This document shows, in pieces, positions 8,515 to 17,219 of a stretch of DNA of 53,538 nt. How positions within the stretch are numbered: the stretch's first letter is position 1; each line of letters starts with the position of its first letter. The stretch covers positions 1 to 53,538 of the forward strand of contig JANXVA010000049.1 in assembly GCA_025351875.1 (NCBI GenBank), written 5' to 3'. This DNA comes from Myxococcales bacterium. GTDB lineage: Bacteria; Myxococcota_A; Polyangia; Polyangiales; Polyangiaceae. The notes under the pieces are model-generated. The model did no database searches, had not been told where the DNA came from, and saw nothing but the letters and a program-made list of their open reading frames with translations. The translations under genes were made by a program, and so were the position numbers.

Positions 8515-9366
8515 GTGTTGGTCCGCCCGTCTCCATTCCGTACGCCGGTCGTGATCGCGTGCGTTGGCGCCGCCCTCGCGCTCGTCACGCCCGCGTGCGC
8601 GGCCAGCTCCGACCTGGAGGGGCGGCCATGCCCGTGCGTCGAAGGCTATCGCTGCTGCGAGCCTGCCGGCGTCTGCATCGCGGAGAGCGCGACGTGCGCG
8701 GGAGGCGCGATCACGGGCGCTGAGACCGTCACGCGGATCTGCGCGGAGCCCCACGGGCCCGCGCTCGCGGCGCCGCGCACAGGCGCCGCGCTGGGACGTT
8801 ACCTCGCCAGGCGGTGGCTGGCTTGCCGCGTCGATCCATCGGCGCCGTCTACCGCGCTCGTCGCTCACGTGGGGATCGAGTTCGCGCTCGACGAGACGTG
8901 GTCGTTCCTGCGCATGACCGCAACCGGGTATGAGCGCTCGACCGATCCCGCCGATCGCGGGACGTACAAGGTCTGGAACGATCGCCTGAACCAGCTCGTC
9001 ACGCCGACCGACACGACGCCTGGCCACGATCTCCACATCCGCTGGGTGCACGGCGACATCGTCCTCAACCTGTTCTTCGACTTCGAACGAAGCCCGCTGC
9101 GCTTTCGCACGGTCAACGGCGCGGAGCTCTCGTTCACCGGCGAAGGCGGCGACGGCCAGGACCTCGTGGGAGACGAGGGCACCTCGTGCGAGTCGGACCA
9201 CGGGATCTGCAAGCCAGGCAAGACGTGCGCGAGCGTCGTCAGCGCCGAGCTCTGCGCGGCGCCCGTCGCGAACCTCGGAGCAGGGGAGGGCTGCGACAAG
9301 GTCGGCGTGCGGACGTGCGCGCCGCCGCTCGTGTGCAACGACGGCAAGAAGCAGTGCACGCCGTGA
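8515..9366 (+). CDS. Secreted cysteine-rich protein, possible lipoprotein
   Basis: A 283-residue protein starting at GTG 8515. The signal peptide is followed by LVTPACAASSD, an imperfect lipobox. A short Cys cluster, CPCVEGYRCCEPAGVC, resembles the Cys-rich modules frequent in myxobacterial surface proteins. A second set of Cys pairs sits near the C terminus, ending CAPPLVCNDGKKQC. The middle 150 residues form an unrecognised domain rich in Trp and Asp (VWNDRLNQLV, HIRWVHGDIVLNLF). The stop directly abuts the stop of the convergent gene, with no spacer. No enzymatic motif is visible. Confidence 0.55.
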   Translation: MLVRPSPFRTPVVIACVGAALALVTPACAASSDLEGRPCPCVEGYRCCEPAGVCIAESATCAGGAITGAETVTRICAEPHGPALAAPRTGAALGRYLARRWLACRVDPSAPSTALVAHVGIEFALDETWSFLRMTATGYERSTDPADRGTYKVWNDRLNQLVTPTDTTPGHDLHIRWVHGDIVLNLFFDFERSPLRFRTVNGAELSFTGEGGDGQDLVGDEGTSCESDHGICKPGKTCASVVSAELCAAPVANLGAGEGCDKVGVRTCAPPLVCNDGKKQCTP

Positions 9367-11001
9367 CTACGGCGCTTCGACGCGAATCTCTGCGGCACCC
9401 ACGCAGCAGTAGTCGCCGGCCCGGTGCGCCCTCGCGGCGAGCGCGGTCGGAAGGTACATGCAGCGAGTGACGAGTCCCGTCGCGCCGAGGCGCTGAAGGA
9501 GCGCAACGTCCTTGCCGCCGGGGAAGTCGAATCCCCACATCGCCGCGTCCGTCACGTAGATGACGTGGATCGGCTCGTGAAGGTCGTCGAACGCGAAGAG
9601 AGTCATGTCATCGACGATGAGACGGCGCGCGCTGTCGCCTTCGATCCCGCACGTCGCCGCTTGGGCGCGGATCTTCACGCGCTCGGCGGCGCCGTGGAGC
9701 GCAGGCACGGTCGCAGGTCGGTCCGGGAAGATCGTCCCCGGCCTGCGCGCGAGGGCGACGAGCTTCGGTCCGAAGTGCGCCGCGGTCATCACGAGGCTCG
9801 CGAGAGCGGCGAGCTGGAGCCCCGTGGCGATCACCCGGACGAGGCCGCGTCCGAGCCCTTCGATCGCCGGCAAGACGAGCAGACACGCGAGCGCAAGCAC
9901 CGGGACCACCCCCGAGGCGTTGTAGAAGACGGAAAAATTGTTCAGCGCGACGCTCGCGAAGACTCCGGCGAGGAGCCAACCCGCGAGCGCAGCGCGACGC
10001 CGCAGCCTCGGCCGCCGAAACGAGCGCACGACGCCGAAGAGGACGAAGAGCGGCATCGCCGCGCAGAGCCCGATGAACGCGATGCGGTCACCGCGATCGG
10101 CGACGGCCGCGACGTCGGCGGGCAACCACGTCGCGTCGTCGTGCGGGATCCAGCTGGCGGTCTTCGGCTCGAGGCTCATCGCGTCGGACGTGATCTCGGC
10201 GAAGCGACCGATGTTGCGCGCGACGAGCAGAGGACTCTCGATCGCGGCTCTGGGCGTGAGGGTGAGCGACCGGAGGATGCCGTCCGTCCGCGGCGCGTTC
10301 GGGCACTCGGCCAGCTCCCGTGCGCTTCGATACGCCTGACCCGACGTGAAGAGCACGAGCGCGACGATGAGGAGGAGCCAGGCTCGCCGGCCTCGCCGCC
10401 AGCCGAACGTGAAGGCGGCAGAGAGCAGCACGAACGGTGTGTAGAAGAGCGCTCGTGGGTGCGTCGCGAAGAGCACGGACGTCGTGAGAAGGAAGAGCGA
10501 CGCGACGACCACGCGACGGGCCAGGGGCTCGCGCCGGCGCGGGTTCGACGCCAACGGCAGCGCCGCGAGGACGCCCAACGCCACGAGCAACACAGGCTCA
10601 CCGCGAGCGGTGACCATCGCGAGGGGGAACGTCCCGAAGGCGTGGAGCGCGACGAAAGACGCGAAGCCCCGTCCGCGGGTTGCGCGAAATACGCCCACGA
10701 ACCATCCGCCGACGATCGCGAGGCTGCTCACTCTCACCCCGAACAGCCCAAGCCCGCCCAGAAAGAACCGATACGCGATCGCCGCGGGGTACACGCTGAG
10801 CGGCAGCGCCCGCACGAACGTTCCCTTGCATATCGGGAGGAGCGTCGAGCCTTGGCCGCCCGTCTCCGTGACGCCGCGCGTGAGCTGGAGCCACGACACG
10901 ATCTCGTCCGTGTAGAGCGGGACCAGCAGCGCCAGGCCGGCCACGAGCGCGAAGGCCGCGACGAGCGCGAAGGCCAGGAGTTTGCGGAGTGCGTTCCCCA
11001 A
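9367..11001 (-). CDS. Multispanning membrane protein, GT-C-like; last gene of the envelope operon
   Basis: A 544-residue protein with roughly ten hydrophobic helices and a C-terminal soluble part containing two Cys. The start is TTG at 11001; a TGA (the stop of the upstream gene) lies just upstream in the same frame, so a longer product is impossible. The first outer loop has YTDEIVSWLQLTRG, an acidic pair in the position of the GT-C catalytic residue. It follows the preceding membrane protein by only 6 bp. A glycan-assembly role is likely from context; the enzyme activity is inferred from topology alone. Confidence 0.5.
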   Translation of the reverse strand: MGNALRKLLAFALVAAFALVAGLALLVPLYTDEIVSWLQLTRGVTETGGQGSTLLPICKGTFVRALPLSVYPAAIAYRFFLGGLGLFGVRVSSLAIVGGWFVGVFRATRGRGFASFVALHAFGTFPLAMVTARGEPVLLVALGVLAALPLASNPRRREPLARRVVVASLFLLTTSVLFATHPRALFYTPFVLLSAAFTFGWRRGRRAWLLLIVALVLFTSGQAYRSARELAECPNAPRTDGILRSLTLTPRAAIESPLLVARNIGRFAEITSDAMSLEPKTASWIPHDDATWLPADVAAVADRGDRIAFIGLCAAMPLFVLFGVVRSFRRPRLRRRAALAGWLLAGVFASVALNNFSVFYNASGVVPVLALACLLVLPAIEGLGRGLVRVIATGLQLAALASLVMTAAHFGPKLVALARRPGTIFPDRPATVPALHGAAERVKIRAQAATCGIEGDSARRLIVDDMTLFAFDDLHEPIHVIYVTDAAMWGFDFPGGKDVALLQRLGATGLVTRCMYLPTALAARAHRAGDYCCVGAAEIRVEAP

Positions 11002-11007
11002 CGCGGC

Positions 11008-13032
11008 TCAGCGTCGCGTCGCGAGATCGAGGACCACGATGCCGGCTTCCTCGTGGAGGTTCTTGCGGCTCTCACGGAGCGCCGTGAACGTGTCGATCAG
11101 ATCGACGAAGTACGGCGCGCAGAGCCGCCAGATTTCCTCCTCGTTGAACATGCGCACGAACCAGAACTCACGCTGGTAGAGCCAGTGCGAGAACTCCGGC
11201 CGGACGTACACGACGTACCGGATGCCGTGCGAGAGGAAGTACTCGGCGACCTTCTCCGGACCCTCGAAATAGGGCATGTCCGGCTTCATGCTCGAGTACC
11301 CGGGCATGTCGAGGTTGAAGATCTCGTTGCGCTTGAAGTCGAGCTCGTACGTCGCATCGACCATCGCTGCGAGGCGCTCGCCCGCGGGCACGAAGGACTG
11401 GATGTGCGTGTACATGAAGACGTCGTGCGGCAACGTCTCGGTCGACGGCGACGGCCTGCGGCGCTGAAAATCGATGTTGCGCACGAACGTCTGGTAGCTC
11501 TTCGTCGCCTTCTCTCGGGAGTACGTGAACTGGAGCAGCATCGCGACCACGACGAGCGCGAGGACGCCCCGCGCCTGCGTGCTGGTGCGCCCGAAGAGGC
11601 GCTGCGTCCCCACCGTCAGGAGCACTGCGGCGGCGAGGGCCGCGAAGAATCCGTAGAGATAGCGTCCGAGGTTTCCGGCGTCCGAGAGCGTGAACGTGTG
11701 GGACAGAATCACCAGCCCGAGCGCGCACGAGATCCATAGCGAGCGAAGCGGCTTGTAGGGGTGATCGTCCTTCACCATCGCGCCCGCGAGCGTGAGGACG
11801 CCGAGGACCCTGATGGGCTCGTTCTCGAGCGCCACCGAGAAGAGGAAGCGGACCTCCTTCATCCAGGTGAGCGTCGGGCTCTGGAGCTCGAGCGCCCTTC
11901 GGAACGTGCCGTTCTGCAGCGGAAAGAGGATCGACTGATTGGACCGATACGCCAGCACCAGCCACGGCAGGAGCGCCACGACGGAGATTGCGGCCACCAG
12001 GAGCGGCTCGTTCAGGCGCTCGCGGAACGTCGTTCCGCCGCGCTTGCCGAAGACGCGATACGCGTAGGTGATGCCGAGCATCGTGATCGGGACGCTCAGG
12101 TAGTTCTGTCGCAGCGTGCACGTCGCGATCGCCACGAGCGCGAGAACGACGCCCTTCGACCTCATGGCGTCGTCTTCGCGCAGGTGCACCATCGTGCGGA
12201 ACAGGCCGAGGAAGAACGCGAAGCCCGCGAAGTGCGCGGCCGTGTTGATGCTGTTGTTCGGCAGGCTCAGGAAGAACCCGAGCACGAGCGCGGTGAACGC
12301 GAGCGGCATCCGCCGGCGGCCAGCGCGATGGCCGAGGATGAGCGCGACGATGAGCACGACGCACATGCCGCGATCGAACGCGTGCGGCTGGCGATAGCTC
12401 GCGTGCGGAAGGACGAGCGCCTGGAAGAAGGTCTGACCTCCGAGCGCGCTGAGGCGCCGGAAGCTGAACGGCTCGATCAGCGTTCCGGTGTCGATGAGCT
12501 TTCGCACCATCGGCAGGTAGGCGGTGTCGTCGTCGTACGGGTTGGTGTTCGCGTCCGCGATGCCACCCAGGTAGTGCACCGATGTGGCCACCAGCAGCAC
12601 CACCATGAGCGTGGTCAGCAGGCCGTTTCGGCGTGCGACGCGCCAGGCGAACACGGCGGTGCCAGCGCGCGCGATCCGCTCGCGATAGAGGAGAGCGCAG
12701 AAGGCGATGAGGCCGACGTCGACGAGCAGGAGGCCAGCCAGTCGCGAGTAGAGCGACGCCGCGGCGAGGACTCCTCCGACGAAGCACATCGCGCTCGCTC
12801 CCCAGATCGCGCGGAGCCCGAAGTCGGCGCGCCGATCGCGGAAGAGGAGCGTATCGAGGCCGCCGCCCCAACCCGCGAAGGCGAGGAGGACGAGGATGCC
12901 CCACGCCGCGGTCTCGAAGAGCGGCGCCTTGTGGATGCCGGGCTCGGTCGCGAAGACGAACAGCCCGATGACGCTGACGATCCCGGCGACGGAGAGTGCG
13001 CGTGCACCGCGCTCGGTACGAAGGAGGTTCAA
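11008..13032 (-). CDS. Large multispanning membrane protein, GT-C-like glycosyltransferase
   Basis: A 674-residue protein with about thirteen hydrophobic segments. I chose TTG at 13032 because it overlaps the stop of the upstream AlgJ-like gene as TTGA (13029-13032), and hydrophobic sequence begins soon afterwards; longer readings run antisense-like into arginine-rich sequence. An outer loop carries NPYDDDTAYLPMVRKLIDTG, an acidic cluster typical of GT-C active-site loops. The C-terminal 150 residues are soluble (YEGPEKVAEYFLSHGIRYVV without the first residue). It probably transfers or polymerises sugars of the surface glycan made by the upstream genes. Confidence 0.5.
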   Translation of the reverse strand: MNLLRTERGARALSVAGIVSVIGLFVFATEPGIHKAPLFETAAWGILVLLAFAGWGGGLDTLLFRDRRADFGLRAIWGASAMCFVGGVLAAASLYSRLAGLLLVDVGLIAFCALLYRERIARAGTAVFAWRVARRNGLLTTLMVVLLVATSVHYLGGIADANTNPYDDDTAYLPMVRKLIDTGTLIEPFSFRRLSALGGQTFFQALVLPHASYRQPHAFDRGMCVVLIVALILGHRAGRRRMPLAFTALVLGFFLSLPNNSINTAAHFAGFAFFLGLFRTMVHLREDDAMRSKGVVLALVAIATCTLRQNYLSVPITMLGITYAYRVFGKRGGTTFRERLNEPLLVAAISVVALLPWLVLAYRSNQSILFPLQNGTFRRALELQSPTLTWMKEVRFLFSVALENEPIRVLGVLTLAGAMVKDDHPYKPLRSLWISCALGLVILSHTFTLSDAGNLGRYLYGFFAALAAAVLLTVGTQRLFGRTSTQARGVLALVVVAMLLQFTYSREKATKSYQTFVRNIDFQRRRPSPSTETLPHDVFMYTHIQSFVPAGERLAAMVDATYELDFKRNEIFNLDMPGYSSMKPDMPYFEGPEKVAEYFLSHGIRYVVYVRPEFSHWLYQREFWFVRMFNEEEIWRLCAPYFVDLIDTFTALRESRKNLHEEAGIVVLDLATRR

Positions 13033-14240
13033 GGTGTCACCGCGCCGGGGGCAGCGCCGCCCGCACTGTACACGCCAATGACGGCGTCGACGAACACCTC
13101 GCCGTCGACCAGCAGGTATTCTTCCGGGGCGGGGTAGAAGAAGAGCGTCGACGACGCGACGAGGTCCTGCCACTCCTTCGACATGGGAACCACCTTGGAG
13201 TCCTTGTTGGTGTCGCGGTCAATCGCGCGTGAATTGTAATAGTAATAGGTGACGCGGCGGAGGGCGTGCGTGCGCTCCGCCTCGTAGACGATCTTCCATC
13301 CGAAGCTCGTGCCGAGCACCACGCCGTCGGCGCGGCGCTCCCGCGGCGTCCGCTCCGTCATCGGATCCATCACGGGGACGGCGTTGCTCGGGGGAGGCGT
13401 GAAGATGTTCATGAGCCGGAGCAGGTCGAAGTCCTCCTCCTCCACGGACACTCCATGCGCCATCCGGAAGTTGCACTCGATGGTGGGCACCTCGGCGTCG
13501 TGGACGAGCGGCCGCGCGAGCGCGAGCGCGTCGGAGAAGACTGCGCAAGCCCCCGGAGCGGCCAGATGGCGGCCGGTGGTCGCGTAGACGGCCTCGCGCG
13601 GGAGCGAGGCGACGCTCTTACGCCCGTCGACGAAGAGCGCCCCTGCCGCCTCGAGCGCCTTGACGTACCGATCGGTGATCGCCGCCCGCGGTCGTGCCGG
13701 AGAGGAGCCCTCCCGACGCCAGCCCTTCGCCACGTCGTCCGGCCAGAGCGACGTCTTGGTCGGCATGATCATGAAGATGAACACCTTGCCGCGTGCGAGC
13801 AGGAGCTCCTGCGCGCGCTTGACCTTTGCCGCCATGGCCACGACGTCGGGCTCGTCGTGCCGGTTGTAGAAGCTCACGTGGTCATCCATGAAGAGGACGC
13901 CGTTCGTTCCGACGCGAACCTTCTTGTCGGGTGGCATCTCGTCGAAGGCCCAGTAGGCGACCGAGTTGTCGAGGCGCGTCGCCGTCGGGCGCGCCCCGTA
14001 GCGCTGCTCGAAGCACTTCGTGAAGCCGCTCTGGAACTTCTCCGTCGAGAGGTCGAAAATCGTGGGGTCCGGGCACGGGGTGTCGGCCAGCACGCCGAAG
14101 AGCGGCTTCTGCTCGAAGATCGGGTGGACCATGTGCACCGCCGGCAGCGCGAGCATGCCGAGACAGACCGCCATCAAGGCGAGTCGAAGCCCCGTGATCA
14201 CGGTGACTCGCAGGCTGATGTGGTCGTCTTCTGTGTTCAC
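13029..14240 (-). CDS. AlgJ/AlgX-like SGNH acyltransferase-type protein
   Basis: A 403-residue protein with one N-terminal membrane helix (about 17-37) and a periplasmic domain. VRVGTNGVLFMDDH (108-121) and the P-T-K-T-S-L-W-P block near 160 match the AlgJ/AlgX/DHHW family, which moves acetyl groups onto polysaccharide with an MBOAT partner. Ser312 in GTSFGW fits the nucleophile motif. The expected Asp-x-His motif, however, reads T-G223-R-H225, so the Asp is replaced by Gly. The MBOAT gene lies immediately upstream (7 bp), as expected for a functional pair. Either activity is altered or another acidic residue substitutes. Confidence 0.75.
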   Translation of the reverse strand: MNTEDDHISLRVTVITGLRLALMAVCLGMLALPAVHMVHPIFEQKPLFGVLADTPCPDPTIFDLSTEKFQSGFTKCFEQRYGARPTATRLDNSVAYWAFDEMPPDKKVRVGTNGVLFMDDHVSFYNRHDEPDVVAMAAKVKRAQELLLARGKVFIFMIMPTKTSLWPDDVAKGWRREGSSPARPRAAITDRYVKALEAAGALFVDGRKSVASLPREAVYATTGRHLAAPGACAVFSDALALARPLVHDAEVPTIECNFRMAHGVSVEEEDFDLLRLMNIFTPPPSNAVPVMDPMTERTPRERRADGVVLGTSFGWKIVYEAERTHALRRVTYYYYNSRAIDRDTNKDSKVVPMSKEWQDLVASSTLFFYPAPEEYLLVDGEVFVDAVIGVYSAGGAAPGAVTP

Positions 14241-14247
14241 GGTGGGC

Positions 14248-15717
14248 TCAGAACTTGAAGTAGATGAGCGGGGTGAAACCGCCGTTGACGAGCTGCGCGA
14301 TCGACAGCGCGAGCGCGAAGGGGACGAGGGCGAGGGCGAAGGGCCTCACGCGCACGCCCAGGCTCCGCACGCGGTCCTCGCCGAACAAGGCCGGCGCCGC
14401 GAGCAGCAGGAGGGCGAACGAGAGGACGAAGATGCTTTGATTGGGCAAGAGTGACCCGCGCAGGAAGAACGTCGCCTCGACATTCGTGGCCTGGCGCCCG
14501 CACATCGCGCTCAGGATGTTCCAGGCCGTGGCCATGTTCGGCGCGCGGAAGAACACCCAGCCGATGCTGACGAAGAGCATCGTCACGGCGACGTTCACGA
14601 AGTGAGGAAGGGCCGCTCGGACCCGCTTCATCAAAGGCGTCCGCTCCGCGACGCCGAGCAGGCCGTGGAAGATGCCCCACACGAGGAAGGTCCAGGCCGC
14701 GCCGTGCCAGAACCCCGAGAGCGCGAAGACGATCACGATGTTGATGCGCGTTCGCCGCTCGCCGCCGCGGTTGCCTCCGAGCGGGATGTAGAGATAGTCG
14801 CGCATCCAGGTGGACAGCGAGATGTGCCACCGCTGCCAGAAGTCCGTGATCGACGCCGCGGAATAGGGGTTGTTGAAGTTCTCCTTGAAGCGGAACCCCG
14901 CCATCCGACCGAGGCCGATGGCCATGTCGGAGTACCCCGAGAAGTCGAAGTAGATCTGGAGGGTGTAGGCGCCTGCCGCGAGCCACGCGAGCCCGGGACC
15001 GATGGCCTCCGCGGGAGCGCCGAAGATCGGGTCCGAGGCGAGCGCCGCTGCGTCGGCGATGAGGACCTTCTTCGCGAGGCCGAGCGTGAAGCGCCCGAAG
15101 CCGTCGACGACGTTCTCCAGCGAATGCTCTCGCACGTCGAGCTGGCTCTCGAGATCCTTCCAGCGGAAGATCGGGCCCGCGATCGAGTGTGGGAAGAGCA
15201 TGAGGAAGAGGAGGTAGCGCCCGACCGACCGTGCAGGCCGCGCGTGCCCGCGGTAGACGTCGACGAGGTAGCTGATCTCCTCGAACGTCAGGAACGAGAT
15301 GCCGATCGGTAGCGCGACCTCCTTCCACGTGAAGTGCGCGGCGCCGGGAAGGTGGACGAGCACGGCGTTCGTCTCGGCGACGAGGAAGTTCGAGTACTTG
15401 AAGTACGCGAGCACCGAGAGGTGCACCGTGATGCCCATGGTGAGCACGCGCCGCGTGCGGCGCTCGAGGCGCGCGGACTCGCTGGGCTCCGCGGCACTCT
15501 TCGCGGCCTCACGCAGCCGAGCGATGTAGTTGCCGAGGTAGTAGTCGATGACGCCGAGGGCGAGGACGACCGGCAGGAGACGCGGCGCGCCCCACGCGTA
15601 GAACACGATGCTGAACGCCAGCGCGATCGTGTTCTTGAGGAGCCTCGGCGCTACCCAGTAGCAAAGAAGGAACGCAGGCAGGAAGACGGAGAGGAAGAGA
15701 AGCGAGCTGAACGGCAT
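14248..15717 (-). CDS. MBOAT-family membrane O-acyltransferase (AlgI-like)
   Basis: A 489-residue polytopic protein of typical AlgI/DltB length. Recognisable blocks are FSIVFYAWGAPRLLP near the N terminus, FTLGLAKKVLIAD, YFDFSGYSDMAIGLGRMAGF, and SGFWHGAAWTFLVWGIFHG with the conserved catalytic His. These proteins pass an acyl group, usually acetyl, across the inner membrane to a periplasmic acceptor enzyme that modifies polysaccharide. The AlgJ-like gene follows directly. Upstream, a lipoprotein gene ends 6 bp before the start. In this operon the target is most likely the heptose-containing surface glycan, which is inference. Confidence 0.9.
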   Translation of the reverse strand: MPFSSLLFLSVFLPAFLLCYWVAPRLLKNTIALAFSIVFYAWGAPRLLPVVLALGVIDYYLGNYIARLREAAKSAAEPSESARLERRTRRVLTMGITVHLSVLAYFKYSNFLVAETNAVLVHLPGAAHFTWKEVALPIGISFLTFEEISYLVDVYRGHARPARSVGRYLLFLMLFPHSIAGPIFRWKDLESQLDVREHSLENVVDGFGRFTLGLAKKVLIADAAALASDPIFGAPAEAIGPGLAWLAAGAYTLQIYFDFSGYSDMAIGLGRMAGFRFKENFNNPYSAASITDFWQRWHISLSTWMRDYLYIPLGGNRGGERRTRINIVIVFALSGFWHGAAWTFLVWGIFHGLLGVAERTPLMKRVRAALPHFVNVAVTMLFVSIGWVFFRAPNMATAWNILSAMCGRQATNVEATFFLRGSLLPNQSIFVLSFALLLLAAPALFGEDRVRSLGVRVRPFALALVPFALALSIAQLVNGGFTPLIYFKF

Positions 15718-15723
15718 CGCTCG

Positions 15724-16293
15724 TCAGTCCTTCGCTTCTTCCCAGCGAATCTCACCCACCGCGAACCCGAGCTCACGCGGATCGTCGCGCTCGCTGCCGA
15801 TGGTCGACGTCTCGATCGTGAAGTCGGCGTACGTAGAGCCCGCCTGCATCGCCTCGGTGACGGTGATCTTCTTCGTGAAGTGCCCTGCTGGCGCGAGGAA
15901 GCTCTCGATGCGGTTGCCCCGGAAGCGGAGCGTCAGCATCGGCGGCGCGCCCCCGAGGACGTGAAGCGGGACCCAGCCCGTGATCTCGAGCCTCATCGGC
16001 GCGCGGTGGGTGCGGAGCCGGGTGAGGCTCGTGCGGCCCATCCAGCGCCAGGCCTCGCCGTGGACGCCGTCGCGGCCGGTCTCCATGGGCGCCCAGCCGT
16101 CGTCGAAGAAGACCTCGTCGGTCGACGTGAGATGCGCCACCCCGCCGGCGTCGGCAGCGGCGGCCTGGCGCGCGACGAACCCCGCGCGCACCGCCGCCTC
16201 GGGGTCGGGCGCGCGCTTGCACGCCGACAGCACGAGCACCGCGATCGCGAGGCTCGCAGAGACGGCGAGGCCGAGAGCGCGCCGGCGAATCAT
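15724..16293 (-). CDS. Small lipoprotein in the envelope operon
   Basis: A 189-residue protein with a clear signal peptide and lipobox (VLVLSACKRA, Cys25). The mature part has beta-rich segments such as LEITGWVPLHVLGGAPPMLTL shortened here to its centre, and no enzymatic motif I recognise. The ATG overlaps the methyltransferase stop as ATGA (16290-16293). It may be an accessory of the MBOAT/AlgJ acylation pair that follows, but nothing in the sequence proves this. Confidence 0.7.
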   Translation of the reverse strand: MIRRRALGLAVSASLAIAVLVLSACKRAPDPEAAVRAGFVARQAAAADAGGVAHLTSTDEVFFDDGWAPMETGRDGVHGEAWRWMGRTSLTRLRTHRAPMRLEITGWVPLHVLGGAPPMLTLRFRGNRIESFLAPAGHFTKKITVTEAMQAGSTYADFTIETSTIGSERDDPRELGFAVGEIRWEEAKD

Positions 16294-17219
16294 GCCTTGT
16301 GGCTCGGGCGCGCCATCACGACGAGCTCGTCATCGCCGAGGAAATAGTAGGGGCGGAGCATCGCGCTCGCCGTACGCACGATCGCCTTGCCGACGAAGCC
16401 CGGCGCGAGGGCCTCGGAGCTCGGCGCTCGACCGATGCTCTGGAGCAGCGTGAGGAGAACGAAGAGCGAGTCCCCGCCGCGGCGTATCTGCTTCGAGACC
16501 TCGAAGCCGTGAGCGCCGAGGAGCCTGCTCATCGCGCCCATGCCGAAATGGTGAAGGTGCACAGGGACCTGATACCAGCCCCACGCCTCCTTGAACAAGC
16601 GACGCGCCCGCGCGTCGAAGTTGGGGACGCAGATGCAGAGCTGGCCGCCCGGCGCGACGAGCTTGTTCGCCGTGTCGAGGAAGGAGCCGAGGTCCGAGAC
16701 GTGCTCGAGGACATGCTGAGCAACGACGAGATCGAATGGCTCGGGGCGGTTCACGGCGAAGGCTTCGATCGTGCCGCAGAACACGTCGAGCCCGCGCGCC
16801 TGCGCGTCCTTCGCGGGCGCGGGGCTGAGCTCGACGCCGACGGCCTCCTTCACGCCGCGGGCGCGTGCCTCCTCGAGGAGGTAGCCGTACATGCAGCCGA
16901 GATCGAGGACGCGAAGCGAGCTCACGTTCCCGGGCGGAAGCGCCTCCTCGAGAATGCGCCGCGCGCGCCAGCGCTTCTCGCCTGCGATGAGGACGTGCGC
17001 GTCGTACTTGTAGTCGCGCGCATAGAACGCCTCGAGCTCGCTCTCGTCGGGCCGTGGCAACGTCTGCCCGCCGCCGCACGCTGCGCAGGTGCCGATCCGG
17101 TACGTCCCGCGCGCGGCGTAGGTCGAGGCTGGACGTGCGATCTCGTCGACGACGTCCGAGGCGCCGCACAGCGCGCACTTCGCGGTGGCCGGATTCGTGG
17201 CGCTCACCAGGGACGTCAA
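16290..17219 (-). CDS. SAM-dependent methyltransferase with N-terminal zinc ribbon
   Basis: A 309-residue class I methyltransferase. Residues 15-46 form a C-x2-C ... C-x2-C ribbon (CALCGAS and CAACGGG). The SAM-binding glycine motif is VLDLGCMYGYLLEEA and the post-motif is FDLVVAQHVLEHVSD. The combination of zinc ribbon and a Methyltransf_23-like domain is common in sugar methyltransferases of polysaccharide and deoxysugar clusters. It overlaps both neighbours by 4 bp and lies between the heptose kinase and the lipoprotein gene. A glycan or sugar-nucleotide acceptor is therefore likely. Confidence 0.8.
   Translation of the reverse strand: MTSLVSATNPATAKCALCGASDVVDEIARPASTYAARGTYRIGTCAACGGGQTLPRPDESELEAFYARDYKYDAHVLIAGEKRWRARRILEEALPPGNVSSLRVLDLGCMYGYLLEEARARGVKEAVGVELSPAPAKDAQARGLDVFCGTIEAFAVNRPEPFDLVVAQHVLEHVSDLGSFLDTANKLVAPGGQLCICVPNFDARARRLFKEAWGWYQVPVHLHHFGMGAMSRLLGAHGFEVSKQIRRGGDSLFVLLTLLQSIGRAPSSEALAPGFVGKAIVRTASAMLRPYYFLGDDELVVMARPSHKA

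Noticed and set aside
9424..11739. A very long plus-strand open frame across two minus-strand membrane-protein genes
   Set aside because: The translation is Arg/Glu/His-rich and shows no domain, while the opposite strand gives clear hydrophobic helices. It is a product of high G+C antisense frames.
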